Source of the DNA: CAWGYT01 sp963826795
GTDB taxonomy: Bacteria > Planctomycetota > Planctomycetia > Pirellulales > Pirellulaceae
DNA length: 64,000 bases
Reading direction: 5' to 3'
Assembly (NCBI GenBank): GCA_963826795.1
Contig: CAWGYT010000008.1
Location: forward strand, 1 to 64,000
Below are positions 24,202 to 34,600 of this stretch, piece after piece. Below the pieces are notes generated by a model that did no database searches, was not told where the DNA came from, and worked only from the letters and a program-made list of their open reading frames with translations. Numbering within the stretch: the stretch's first letter is position 1; every line of letters begins with the position of its first letter. Both the position numbers and the translations under genes were made by a program.

Positions 24202-26166
24202 TTAGTCGATTGCCTCCTCGTGCCGGATGAGATGCTTGTCGGCAACCGGGATTCTTACCGTAAAGGTGCTGCCGATGCCGAGGCTACTGCGAACTTCCAC
24301 GCTTCCGTGGTGCGCGTCGACGATTGTCTGGACAATACTCAGCCCCAGCCCGCAGCCCTTTCGTTCACGGGCAAGGCTCTGATCAACTTGGTAGAATCGC
24401 TGAAACACTCGTCGAGTCACCGTCCGCGTCATTCCGATACCGCGGTCAGCTACGGAAAAACTGACGAACCCGTTGCCGGCGGTGGCCTGCAGCGTCACGT
24501 CACGCTCATCAGACGAGTACTTATAGGCATTGTCGAGCAGATTCAGCAGCACGGTCACGAGCCCATCTTTATCTCCGAACAGGCAAGGAAGATCTTGATC
24601 GACTTGAACCGTAAGGGAACCGTTATCGTCCTGAAATCTTTCGCCGACAGCCTCGACGGCCTCTGTCACGATTTCTTCTGGTTTCACCCTCCGAAACTGA
24701 AAGAGATGCGGGTTTTGCTCCATACGCGTAAAGGTCAAAAAGTTTTCGATCAACCGGCTGAGGCGGCTGTTTTCCTTCGCGATCAGTCGCAGATACTCCC
24801 GAGTTCGGCTTTCCTCGAAACGCTCGTCGTCCAGAAGCGTATCGACAAGCAATCGCATCGAACTCAGGGGCGTCTTCAGCTCGTGGGATACAGTTCCCAC
24901 CAGATCGTTTTTGAGATTCGCCAGTCGAATTTGTCGGCGGAACGCCCGCGCGATGAAGATGGCCAAGATTGAGCTCGACATCACGGTCAAGATGCCTGTC
25001 CACAAATAGAGCCGATGCCGCTGGAGCGCCACGGCGTCGACTTGATTCTCGTCGCTGAGTGTGAGCGCCAGTCGCCAGCCCGGAAAACAAATGCCGGCAG
25101 GCAGGGTCAGAAAGGCCGACGCCAGCGGCTCCTCGCCGGGTGGCATCACGTGAATCCGCGCGTCACTTGGCAGCGTCGTCATGGCGGCTGCTCGCATGAC
25201 TCGGTCAACAATCGTCGTCTCCTTCAGCAACAGCACCATCCTGTGGTTGGGAGTGGAGGCCTGCCAGATTCCCGGAAGCAGGCTTGCCTCGACTGCCTGG
25301 ACTCGAGACAGGTTGGGATGCCTTGCGACGAATCGAGCCGCGAGATCCTCGGCGTCGAGCAGGCGATGATCGACTTGGTCAGGCGCGATTTCGTTCAGCC
25401 GCTTCATCAAGAACAAGCGATGTGCGGAGGCGAGGGACCGTTCGCTGTAATCGTGAACCACCTTTACGAGGTGGTCCCGCACGCGAGCAAACTCATCGGC
25501 ATGCGTCGCGTGTTCGATTGCCACGAGTTGAATGTTTGCAGCGACCGCTCGCGTGCGCGCATCCGGCAGCGAGTCAAACTGATGGCCTTCTTGTGACCGG
25601 ACGACCAGTTGCATTGCCGCATCCGTCTGATCCGCTCGGAGGAGACAGCGAACCTGAGCCTGAATCGCGGCGATCCGCTCGCTGGCGGCCGGTGCGTCGC
25701 CCGCAATCTCGCCATAGATCGCTGCGGCGGATAGTACATCGGCCAACTCGTTCTCTTGACGGCGAGCCTCTGACCAGCGCGACCCGACGTCGACCGTTTC
25801 TTCCGAATCGGCAACGACAGTGGGATACTCGACTTGACCCCGATTGTCGCAGCAGACTGCCGAATCCACGATGCCCGCCAACACCACATTGGCGAACAAG
25901 CGCGGCCCCTCGTCCACGTGCTGCATCGCTTCGATCTGTCGGGACGAATCGCGCCAGTCAGAGTCGACCTTTCGCTGGACGTTCTCCAAGTGACTTCGGT
26001 ACGCGTCACTCAACCGCTGTCTGGCAGCCAGCTGCTGGTTGTCCATCGCCACGCCGGCAAACCACAATACACCGACGGTCGGAACCGCGACCACGACGAC
26101 CAACAACAGCACGGGCCAGAGCTCGCCTGCTGGGCCCGTGCGTCGACCAGAAACCTCGGCGGGCAC
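24202..26166 (-). CDS. membrane sensor histidine kinase
   Basis: A 654-residue sensor. One membrane helix lies near residues 17-39 and a large periplasmic or extracellular sensing region of about 340 residues follows, which I do not recognise. A second helix (about 387-407) leads through a very short linker with no evident HAMP domain to the H-box HELKTPLSSMRLL (phospho-acceptor about His428). The ATPase domain follows: LLNLLDNAYKYSSD, DRGIGM and GCGLGLSIV. The start is taken as GTG 26166, just after the upstream stop and 5 bases after GAGG; the frame is open further upstream into the neighbouring gene. Its stop touches the response-regulator ATG, forming a three-gene operon. Confidence 0.93.
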   Translation of the reverse strand: MPAEVSGRRTGPAGELWPVLLLVVVVAVPTVGVLWFAGVAMDNQQLAARQRLSDAYRSHLENVQRKVDSDWRDSSRQIEAMQHVDEGPRLFANVVLAGIVDSAVCCDNRGQVEYPTVVADSEETVDVGSRWSEARRQENELADVLSAAAIYGEIAGDAPAASERIAAIQAQVRCLLRADQTDAAMQLVVRSQEGHQFDSLPDARTRAVAANIQLVAIEHATHADEFARVRDHLVKVVHDYSERSLASAHRLFLMKRLNEIAPDQVDHRLLDAEDLAARFVARHPNLSRVQAVEASLLPGIWQASTPNHRMVLLLKETTIVDRVMRAAAMTTLPSDARIHVMPPGEEPLASAFLTLPAGICFPGWRLALTLSDENQVDAVALQRHRLYLWTGILTVMSSSILAIFIARAFRRQIRLANLKNDLVGTVSHELKTPLSSMRLLVDTLLDDERFEESRTREYLRLIAKENSRLSRLIENFLTFTRMEQNPHLFQFRRVKPEEIVTEAVEAVGERFQDDNGSLTVQVDQDLPCLFGDKDGLVTVLLNLLDNAYKYSSDERDVTLQATAGNGFVSFSVADRGIGMTRTVTRRVFQRFYQVDQSLARERKGCGLGLSIVQTIVDAHHGSVEVRSSLGIGSTFTVRIPVADKHLIRHEEAID

Positions 26167-26168
26167 AA

Positions 26169-27611
26169 TTACCTCACTGAAATGGATTGCTGAAGTGCGT
26201 CGATCTCTTCGCGGCACGCGTCGAGCTCGTCCTGAGTCGCAGTCGTGGCAACTGCGATCGCCTTCGACTCCTTCATCGCGAGGGAAATTTCCGTCACGAA
26301 ACGTCGATTCTGCATTTCGTAATCCAAGATAAACGTCTTCGCAGAACTTTGCGCGAGTTGAGTATCCTCGATCCGGCCACCGCGGAGTTCGAGTTTCTGA
26401 TAGGCTCGCTTGGCACGTTCAATTTTATCCGCCGACCACGCGTCGAGCGAAGCTTGCTCCTTTGGCTCCAACAGCGCCTTGTCTTTGACACTTACGACAG
26501 TTGACACCATCTTTGGCGATACGAGTTGGAAGCCTCCGGCAGCATCTTCGTTGTTCGATCCGAGTTCGTAATGAAACCAACCTTTCGGGACCGTTAGCGA
26601 AAGACCAAGTGCCGCGTTCTCCAAACTCGACGCGGTGTCGCCGACAGTCACCGATGACAGCAACGCCTCCACGCCACCTCCGGCGAACTTGACAAGATAA
26701 CGCTCGGGCACGTCGGCGATCCAAAGTGTCTGGGCGAGGTTGGTTTCCAGCCGAAAACACTCGAACTCTCCTACCGGTGTCTTGATCTTCTCCATTTGGT
26801 CGACGTGCAGCTCCATCTCCACGGGATTTCCGCCGGTAAATTCGACTCGCAGGGGGATCGTAACCTTAAAGCCGATGGCCAATGGCAACTGCCGAAAGCC
26901 AAAGAACCATTGGTCGTTTGAATAGGCGACCCCTTCGAAGTCAACCGTCTTCGTTTCCGTTTTCCCGCTTGAATCGACGCTGGTGATCGCGACCTGGCCA
27001 TCGTGCCACACCGAGCTGGAAGTTCCGAGCAACATGTGGTCCCAGCTAGTTGTCAACGGACGATTGGAAGCCGCATCGATCACGACCTCGCTCACCCCTT
27101 CGTTCTGGCCACTCGCGACGAATCGCCGGACGGCCATTCGCCAGATCGGTTGGTCGTCGATTTTTCCCTGGTCCACTCCCGTACCGATGATGCCGACTGT
27201 TTGGCCGCCGGGTAGTTTCATCGTCAGGGTCAGACGCTCCCCATCCTTCCACGGCGGCGGCATGAGCTTCAGTTCGTCGGGAAGAAACTTCCTCGCCCGC
27301 GCGACCAACTCCTCTTGTTCCGGGAACTGTGCGACAAGCTCTTTGTAGGCCGCAGTGGCCTCATCCGTCTTTCCTTGCTTCAACAGACAAGTGGCCAATC
27401 GATATTGGGCTTGCGCGGCGAGTTTCTCGGTCTCACGACCGACGTCAACCACCTGGCGATATAACTTGATCGCTTCATCCAAGTTCCCGACCGTTTCTTC
27501 ATTGTAGATGCCCTTCTCGAGCATTTCGGCGGCCGTTTCGGCTCGGAGCACATTCGCCGCGCAGCACACGATTCCCAGAACAGCGAATAGCGTCGTAATC
27601 GAACTCTTCAT
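26169..27611 (-). CDS. secreted TPR plus DUF3108-like protein, first gene of the sensor operon
   Basis: A 480-residue exported protein. A signal peptide occupies about residues 1-25. One or two TPR-like helices (NLDEAIKLYRQVVD, AQAQYRLATCLLKQGKTDEA) are followed by a beta-rich region that resembles DUF3108 (GERLTLTMKLPGG, VSEVVIDAASNRPLT, TPVGEFECFRLET). A C-terminal alpha/beta part of about 140 residues is of unknown family. The ATG at 27611 is preceded by GGAG at 8 bases; a longer start at 27665 would put polar residues before the signal. It ends two bases before the kinase start, so it may be the extracytoplasmic partner that informs the kinase. That role is inferred from gene order only. 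Confidence 0.7.
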   Translation of the reverse strand: MKSSITTLFAVLGIVCCAANVLRAETAAEMLEKGIYNEETVGNLDEAIKLYRQVVDVGRETEKLAAQAQYRLATCLLKQGKTDEATAAYKELVAQFPEQEELVARARKFLPDELKLMPPPWKDGERLTLTMKLPGGQTVGIIGTGVDQGKIDDQPIWRMAVRRFVASGQNEGVSEVVIDAASNRPLTTSWDHMLLGTSSSVWHDGQVAITSVDSSGKTETKTVDFEGVAYSNDQWFFGFRQLPLAIGFKVTIPLRVEFTGGNPVEMELHVDQMEKIKTPVGEFECFRLETNLAQTLWIADVPERYLVKFAGGGVEALLSSVTVGDTASSLENAALGLSLTVPKGWFHYELGSNNEDAAGGFQLVSPKMVSTVVSVKDKALLEPKEQASLDAWSADKIERAKRAYQKLELRGGRIEDTQLAQSSAKTFILDYEMQNRRFVTEISLAMKESKAIAVATTATQDELDACREEIDALQQSISVR

Positions 27612-27805
27612 GTCTTTTCTCCAGATGGGGCGGATGAGTTGCCAGCACACTGAAATCGTAGACACTCCATGTTACGGCCGTGTTACCGGCATATCTTTTC
27701 TGGATCCTTTCCGGTGCTCACCCGGCGCAGCCAGATCGCTCACCCCTGAGCGGATGATCGGTTCCCGGGCGCGACCCGACGCCACTGATCTTATTCCGTT
27801 CCGGT

Positions 27806-29314
27806 TCACTCACCGGCCACGTTTTTCAACAGCTGAACGTAGAACCGGACAATATCGAGATACCCCCTTCGCGAAATCCGCTCGTCAATACCGTGAATAC
27901 GGGGCAAGTCCTCGGCACTTAGCTTGGATGGGAGGAACCGATAGACGTCCTTACTCAGTGAATCGTCATCGAAATGTGACGCATCCGTGCCGCCGACCAC
28001 CACAAAAGGAGCGACAACGACTTCGGGAAAAATCTGCTGGATCGTCGTCTGGATCAGATGGAAAGCTTCCGAGTCCGTGGAAGAAATTCGGGACGGAGAC
28101 TTGACGGGTGCTTGCACCTGGAGGATGACGCGGTCGTCGCCGATCGCGGCCTTCATGTGGTCCACAATTCTGTCGACGGTATCGCCGGGAAGAATTCTCA
28201 CGTTCACCACGGCTTCGGCTTTCGTCGGCAAGATGTTTTCCTTGACACCTCCTTTGAGCATCGTCGGGGCCATGGTTGTACGCAACGAGGCGTTGCCCGC
28301 GGGCGAGGCAGCCATTTGGCTTTGAATCACGGATCCCAACAACCATCGATTGCCGATCACGACCCTTTTGGCCAGGGGCAATTCGGGTCCGACGTAATCC
28401 AGCGTGAGATCGGCCCCGCCATCCAGCCGCTTCGGAAAGGGTGATTTTTCAAGTTGCTGAAGTGCCGCGGCCAGGATGCCGATCGCAGTGGAAGCCGGCG
28501 GCATGGACGAGTGCCCGCCCTCTTTCAACTCGACCGCGAGTCGCATGTTCAGGTAGCCTTTTTCAGCGACTCCAACCAGCGCGACCGGCCGTTCGCATCC
28601 GGAAAAGTCCGTGAAAATACAGCCGCCTTCGTCGAGCACGAACTCCAAGCGGATCCCCTGCCGGCGCATCCACTCGGAAATCACTTTGTTACCGAAAGTC
28701 CCGCCGAGTTCCTCGTCGTGCCCCAACGAAAGGTAGACCGTGCGGCTTGGTTGAAATCCTTGCTGAATGAGGTGTTCAATCGCCTCCATCAGGCCCATCA
28801 CACTATTCTTCGCGTCGAGCGTCCCGCGGCCCCAGAGGTAGGCGTCGTCCAGCTGGCCGGAGAAAGGAGGATTCGTCCACCGGCCCAACGCGGCCGGCTC
28901 GACCGGAACCACGTCATAATGAGCCATCAAGAGAATGGAATCCCGATCGTGATTCGCACTCTCCCACTTGAAGAGCAGGCTACGATTTCGGTCGTCACCG
29001 AAGTCTTCCCCGGACAGGCGGTGCAGGCTGGCATGGACGCTCGGAAACGAACTCTCCAGAAAGGATCTGAATCGATCGAATTCTTCGTCGTCGATGCGAG
29101 TTGGATTCTGCTGCGAGACGGTTCCTATTTGAATCGCGCCGGCGAAGCGATCCAGCATGAGCTGCTCAGGCAGATCCAGCACCGGGACGGCTGCAACCTT
29201 CAGCTGGCGGGACTCGAGCCGCCAGACATTCACGGAAACAACGACCAACAGGACACCCATCGCAAGAAGCGAGAAGCGCCAGAGTCGCCTGAATTGAATC
29301 CCAAGACGCTTCAC
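27806..29314 (-). CDS. M20 family zinc peptidase (PM20D1/carboxypeptidase S-like)
   Basis: A 502-residue membrane-anchored peptidase. A membrane segment at about residues 12-30 is followed by the M20 catalytic fold. The metal and catalytic residues are visible: His132 and Asp134 in MAHYDVVP, Asp167 in GRGTLDAKN, the Glu201-Glu202 pair in GHDEELGG, and His in LPRIHGIDERI near the C-terminus. The long form with lid domain and extended N-terminus matches the PM20D1 and carboxypeptidase S branch, which hydrolyses N-acyl amino acids or small peptides. The start is GTG 29314 with an excellent Shine-Dalgarno (GGGAGG). It stands alone on the minus strand; a role in peptide or lipo-amino-acid turnover is plausible. 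Confidence 0.92.
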   Translation of the reverse strand: MKRLGIQFRRLWRFSLLAMGVLLVVVSVNVWRLESRQLKVAAVPVLDLPEQLMLDRFAGAIQIGTVSQQNPTRIDDEEFDRFRSFLESSFPSVHASLHRLSGEDFGDDRNRSLLFKWESANHDRDSILLMAHYDVVPVEPAALGRWTNPPFSGQLDDAYLWGRGTLDAKNSVMGLMEAIEHLIQQGFQPSRTVYLSLGHDEELGGTFGNKVISEWMRRQGIRLEFVLDEGGCIFTDFSGCERPVALVGVAEKGYLNMRLAVELKEGGHSSMPPASTAIGILAAALQQLEKSPFPKRLDGGADLTLDYVGPELPLAKRVVIGNRWLLGSVIQSQMAASPAGNASLRTTMAPTMLKGGVKENILPTKAEAVVNVRILPGDTVDRIVDHMKAAIGDDRVILQVQAPVKSPSRISSTDSEAFHLIQTTIQQIFPEVVVAPFVVVGGTDASHFDDDSLSKDVYRFLPSKLSAEDLPRIHGIDERISRRGYLDIVRFYVQLLKNVAGE

Positions 29315-29837
29315 AGTTTCCTCCCGAGCGTACGATCAAGGAACGTCGCGGCATCGGTCCCTCGGCGGTTCCTCCTTGGATGAATCCTGCCACGAGCTTG
29401 CGGGGCACCTGACAAAAGCCCTCGGCTCCGCGCGGGCACGAGATCGGCGAGCTTCCTGGCTTCGAAGGCTACCGCCCTGGCTGGCCAAGAAGTCGAGTGG
29501 CCCGGCCTGGCCCGGGATTCATTCTGGTCGGTCTGCCGTGCCTTGCCAACCGACCCGGCGTCCGCATGGCTCGTGCCGATCCACGTCAACTCGAGAAGTC
29601 GAGCGACCGCCGTTGATCGTGGCTGACGCAGGTCGACAGCAGCCCGCCTGCACGCGTCGCGATGGCACGCGTCGCGTAAGCGCGCACAACGTATCGAACC
29701 GCAGCCCCCCTTGTAACGGTAGAAAAGGAATCTGGAGTCGAAGCAGGAATTATTGCCGCAACTAGCAACATGTCTGCGGCGACAATTAAACAGCCATCGA
29801 CGATTCAAGCTACCTAACCCAAACGGAGTTCCCATTC
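29315..29837. other. 523-base gap with divergent promoters, no gene found
   Basis: It separates the minus-strand peptidase from the plus-strand gene at 29838. Short direct repeats of CACGCGTCGCGATGG type occur near 29655-29680. A long minus-strand frame covers the gap but is Arg/Cys-rich with no domain and is treated as chance. Confidence 0.45.
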
Positions 29838-30770
29838 ATGGCTCCAAACCGCACTCATCGCCCGAATTCGGCACGGCCTCGGATACCACAGAAGTCTGGC
29901 CCTGTGACGACCCGGACGTCCAAAGACGGACCCGAAATCACGCTCCGCCAGACGGCCGACGCCTGGCAAGAGCCATTCTGGGCATCGAAGACGGCACGCG
30001 ACAACGCGTCCGAGGAAATGGGCAACGTGTATACGCTGGCCGTCGCGAATGTGAGTTTCCTGGGAGTCCAAATCAGCAGCGCCTGTGACTCTTTCAAGAA
30101 CTTTACGGAAAGTAAGATCGACGACATGGATGCCGATGACGTGACAATCGGCATGGTGAAAGCCATCTTTGGACAGACATTCGACTTGGTCAAGATAATG
30201 CTCCCTTCGAGCGACGGGTTCACGAAACTCGGCAAATATACCTACGAAGCACTCCAGGGAGCCGTCCGCGCCATGCTCGAATACCCAATGAATGGTGTGG
30301 GGGAAATCGACAAGGATGAGCTGAAAAAAGTGATGCGAAATTTCGCGGAATCGGGACGCCGACTGATGCGCAAATGGCAGACGTCGAGCCCCGGAGGAGC
30401 CTCGATGCAGCAGATTGCTCCGATGCAGCAATTCGCCGGTTTGGTCAGTCGACTGCAGGCAAATCTCAAGTCGAATTATCGACGCGGGATGGATTGGGAC
30501 CAATGGACCTTCCTCGAGACATTTCTGGATACCGAAATCGACGAACGAAATGCGCTACTCGACCATTTCTACGGGATCCCGAGCGCCGAGAACGCCCGCT
30601 GGGCCGCATTGAACCTCTACAAGAAAATCGTTCATCGCTTCAGTAAGGTCTATGCCTGGGGTGCCTCCAGCAAGCTCGACAAGTTGAATCAATCGCAACA
30701 CATGGTCAGTCGGATCCCGACGCTGGCGGCGCAATTCGAGAGCGAGGCCATGATGCACTATCTGCGTTAA
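29838..30770 (+). CDS. hypothetical helical protein, unrecognised
   Basis: A 310-residue protein with no signal peptide or membrane segment. The first 35 residues are basic and Pro-rich; the remainder is predicted by eye to be mostly alpha-helical (for example ASEEMGNVYTLAVANVSF and LVKIMLPSSDGFTKLG), with an internal Met/Gln patch (ASMQQIAPMQQFAG). The Gln-rich helical layout is faintly like phasin or granule-associated proteins but no motif confirms that. The ATG has GGAG at 9 bases (ACGGAGTTCCCATTC). The gene has good codon structure throughout, so it is real. A tandem 15-bp repeat begins 4 bases after its stop. Confidence 0.65.
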   Translation: MAPNRTHRPNSARPRIPQKSGPVTTRTSKDGPEITLRQTADAWQEPFWASKTARDNASEEMGNVYTLAVANVSFLGVQISSACDSFKNFTESKIDDMDADDVTIGMVKAIFGQTFDLVKIMLPSSDGFTKLGKYTYEALQGAVRAMLEYPMNGVGEIDKDELKKVMRNFAESGRRLMRKWQTSSPGGASMQQIAPMQQFAGLVSRLQANLKSNYRRGMDWDQWTFLETFLDTEIDERNALLDHFYGIPSAENARWAALNLYKKIVHRFSKVYAWGASSKLDKLNQSQHMVSRIPTLAAQFESEAMMHYLR

Positions 30771-30773
30771 GAA

Positions 30774-30818
30774 CTCAGGAATCGGGGCCTCAGGAATCGG
30801 GGCCTCAGGAATCGGGGC
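30774..30818. repeat. three tandem copies of a 15-bp unit
   Basis: CTCAGGAATCGGGGC three times in a row without change. The third copy covers the last codons and stop codon of the sigma-factor gene on the other strand. Confidence 0.95.
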
Positions 30819-31368
30819 CCAACGACGCGCGCAGCTTCTTCAGGCCGCGATGAAGCAGTCCGGCCACGGCCGATGGGCTGCGTCCCAACCGCTCGCCGAT
30901 TTCCGTCAGCGAACAGCCGTGCCAATATTGCAGCAGGATCGCTTCACGCTGAGCCTCGGACAGCGATTCGAGCGCCTCGGCCAAACTCAGTGCGTCTTCG
31001 CTCCGCTGGAGCTTCTGGCTCGGAGTGCTCTCGTCGGCCGCCAGGAATCGCTCCAAGCACAAGGATGATTGATCGAGCGCACCGTGGAGGGAGCGTTCGC
31101 GAGACAGGTCTCGCTTCAGACTCGTAAAGTCACGCGTGGCGTGGACGATCACGCGAGCCAGGATTTGGCGGAGCCACGCCGCGAGTTCCCCGCTGGTGCT
31201 GCCCTGGAATTGATGCCGTGCTCGATGAGCCTGCAGCAAGGTTTGCTGCACCATATCCGACGGGTCAAGCTTGCTTGCGAGTTGACGGTCTAACTGAGTC
31301 CTGGCCAGGAATCGCAGATACGACTCATACCGCTCTAGCGGAGGCATCCCGGAAACGTCTTCACTCAC
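30805..31368 (-). CDS. ECF-type RNA polymerase sigma factor (planctomycete group)
   Basis: A sigma factor of 187 residues (from GTG 31368). Region 2 is present as ERYESYLRFLARTQLDRQLA and KLDPSDMVQQTLLQAHRARH, then ELAAWLRQILARVI; region 4 is at the C-terminus with EALESLSEAQREAILLQYWH and SLTEIGERLGRSPSAVAGLL. The DPSDMVQQTLL form is typical of the ECF group that is expanded in planctomycetes and usually sits near a Ser/Thr kinase, as it does here. GTG 31416 and ATG 31347 are also possible starts; GTG 31368 was preferred because AGGA lies 5 bases upstream. No anti-sigma factor is adjacent, so the kinase may serve in its control. Confidence 0.9.
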   Translation of the reverse strand: MSEDVSGMPPLERYESYLRFLARTQLDRQLASKLDPSDMVQQTLLQAHRARHQFQGSTSGELAAWLRQILARVIVHATRDFTSLKRDLSRERSLHGALDQSSLCLERFLAADESTPSQKLQRSEDALSLAEALESLSEAQREAILLQYWHGCSLTEIGERLGRSPSAVAGLLHRGLKKLRASLGPDS

Positions 31369-31504
31369 GGCCGTCCTAACTCGGGCAAACAGGAAACGAT
31401 GGGTGCAGGCTTCCACTCGCCGAGATCACGAACGCCCGAGGAGTCCGACGAGCCGAAAGCTAATTCAAAACCGCATTCTTTGGGAAATCGGCGCTGCGGA
31501 ACGC

Positions 31505-31560
31505 GCGGCTCAGCAGTAACCTCGCCCTCCCGGTTTCAGGTTTCAGGTTTCAGGTTTCAG
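31505..31560. repeat. half-site of the inverted-repeat family plus (GTTTCAG)4
   Basis: The first part (CGGCTCAGCAGTAACCTCGC, then CCTCCCGG) resembles one arm of the element at 10205-10289. It runs into four perfect 7-base units GTTTCAG at 31533-31560. It lies between the kinase and sigma-factor genes. Confidence 0.6.
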
Positions 31561-31634
31561 GCGTACCGATCTCTGGGAAGATACCACGATCCAGGGGCCG
31601 AAGCGAGCCTCATTTCCCGGGTTTGGCAGGTCGG

Positions 31635-34600
31635 TCAGGGCCGGCTTTCCGTGCCGAGCTGTCCGGCGGTCGCCGCAACTTGCCACCGCTCCAGATCGCG
31701 TCTGGCCTCGAAGTAGAGCACTCGGCAAATTAGGTATTCGATGTTTCCCAGCTCGATTGACCCGTTGGCGTACTTCTGAGCCCCTTGATCCAGGGCCGCA
31801 CGCACGATGTCAAGCTCGGCCTGAACCTCGTCGGCATCTTCCTGGAGTTGAATCCGCGCCAAGCTCCGCACGGTCCGAGCCAGCGGGTGACTTGCCCAGA
31901 AAATCGACGGAAGTTGCAGCACCCGCTGCGACCAGCTGATTGCCTCTCGATAGTTACCCGCGCGGTACTCCGCCAGCGCCCGCGCGACCTCGAACAATCG
32001 CATCAATTGACGCTGCGGGTCGATGTCGGTCGACAAGCGGGCACACTCGACGGCGATATTCAGGTTTTCGCGGGAGGGTGCGACAATGCAACTGTGCATT
32101 GCTGCACGAGCCAGACGCTCGGCATCTCGCGTGTGCCGGTGAATGCCAAGCATCCAGCGGCAATATCGCTGGTATGCCGGAAGATCGTCGCCTAGCACAA
32201 ACAGGATCGGGACATGGAACGGCAGCCTGGGATCCAAAGGAGAGAGCTCGGCGGCTTCCTGCAGTTGCGCCGCGGCTTCCGTGTAGGCTCCTTGCTGAAA
32301 GAGTTCCTGAGCCTGGCTTTCCAGGGCACGGACCGTGGACGTGGTTCGCCGATCTCTCACGTAAATGAGATCTGAAAACATGGCGGGCTCGCCGACGTCG
32401 GCCGACCGAAATCGATCCTCCGGCCAGCCCAGATGAATGTGATTCAAGCTCTGCTGTAACTCGGCAAGCTGCCACACGTGGACTTCCAGCCGTTCGGTCC
32501 CCGCCAGCAGTGTGCTGCCGTCCGGCGTGAATCGCAGGCAAGAAAGGTAGGTCCATTCAGGCGTGTCGAGCTGGCATAGTTCCTTCAGCGTCCGAGCGTC
32601 CAGGATCCGAATCGTATCGGTCGTATCAGCGCAGGCGAAGATTGACCCATCGGGGCTGAACGCAAACAGGGGAGCGCCGGCCTGGCGCGGAATCTGCTTC
32701 ACTCGCTGCCACGTGCCGACTTGGAAGAAGACAATCTCGGCGAGTCCGCCGATCACCAATTGCCGTCCATCCGGGCTGAAGGCAATCGACGCGTCGTTGA
32801 ACCCATCGACCTCCAGATCGGTCACGTACTTGCGCGCGGCAAGGTCCCATATTTCGGCACCTCCGCCAACTCGCCCGTTAGCCAGCCATTTCCCGTCGGG
32901 GCTGATGACGACCGACGTGGTTTCGCGCCCTTGGCGGGAATCCAAGACCTCGACCGCATCGTCGCGGCGATCCACCAAGACGACGCGGCCGGCGGGACCG
33001 GCGACGCTGATCGTCTCCGGCGTCACGACCATTCCTCTCACGCGGTGAGTTCCCGACCAGACGACTTCGGGCGCGTCAATCATCAGCGTCGCGTGTTCAC
33101 CGGGGCCCTCGTCCGGGTCCGGTACGCGTTGTTGCCAGTTCCAACGCAGAATGGATTCCCAACCGGCACTAAAGAAGCCCGGTCGCGCGCGATCGAACGC
33201 GACGGAGACGGACGGTACGGGGCCGATCCGCCCCAGATAGCGGCGATGACTCAGGTCCCAGAAGTGCAGATAGTGGTCCGTCCCGGCGATCAGGATTTGA
33301 CCGTCCGGGCTGACGGCCAAGTCGTACACCCGATAAGCCAGCGTCCCGGGAGGTGGTTTCAACGTCGCAAATTCCTGGGGCAACGCGACCTCCCACACCC
33401 GCAGGCCTCCCGTCGCGAGCCGTTCCTGAAACAAGTATTTATTGTCGGGGCCGAATTGCAGTCCGGCCTCCAGATCACCGATAATATTCGGCACGTTCAG
33501 CAGCTGGAGACCGGCGCCGTGATCCCACAGGCGAACCGTGGACTGCCAATCATAGCTGGCCAGGTAGACTCCATCGGCCTGGCTGAACTCGACGTCCGTA
33601 ATCTGCGACTCATGACCCAGCAGTCGGGAACGTTCTTCGCCCGTGACACTGTCCCAGATGTGGACCAACATGTCCGCCCCGGCCCCCGCCACCAAACGAC
33701 TGTCGGGATGCCAGGCCACATCGCGAATTTCGCAGGGCGACCAGCGCTGCAGGACGTGACCATCGTCCAAACGCCAGACTTGAGCTCCCGCGGGTGAAGC
33801 GCAGGCGAGTTTCCGGCCATCGGGCGAGTAGCGCAAGGTACTGGGGCGCAAATCCGTCGCGAACTCCTGCGACCACGTTTGCGAGCTCAATTGGTAGGTT
33901 CGGATCTTGCCGGCGTGAGTCGCATACGTCAGCGCCGTGCCGTCCGGAGAAAAATCCGCGGCTCGATCGAGAACCTCGTCCGTTCGGAAGACTTCCGCGC
34001 CGCGCTGGCAATCGACAACCGCCAGCCGTGCCGCGCCGTACCACTTGACGACCAATCGCGTGCCGCTCGCGTCGAAGCGCATCATCATGGCGGGATCGCC
34101 GGCAGGGGGAAAGGACGCGAGTTGCTGTCGGTCCGGAAAACGATAAACCGTCACCTTGCCTTCGGCGTTCGCATGGGCAAACTTCGCATACTGGCGGTCA
34201 AACGCGACGAGATCCTGTTTGGTGCCGAGTTCAAATGCGAACGGAGTACGCCTCGCGTCGGCCAAGGTCAGACAGGCAATGGCTTCGTCTCTCAGTTCAG
34301 GGCCCGACCGGATCTCGGAGGCGGCCTGCAGCGCTCGCAATCCCTCGAAACGTCGCCCGTGCCGCCCACTCCAACGTGACGACCGGGCCTCGTTCAAGTA
34401 GGATCGCCAGAGTTGACTGCGGGTCTCGAGTTCGGCCGCGACAGCACGCTGTTCATTCGTATAAGCCGCATTCCGGGCCCGCGAGAGTTGGATGGCGGCA
34501 CCCAGCGAAATCGTCACGACCAGCAGGACGGCGGTCATCAACCCCAACGCCAACAGCGCCGCGGCCGGATTGCGACGCGACCAGCGTCCCAACCGCGAGA

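Noticed and set aside
29311..29835. 174-residue minus-strand open frame upstream of the peptidase
   Set aside because: Arg/Cys-rich, no domain, no ribosome site; the good ribosome site at 29314 belongs to the peptidase.
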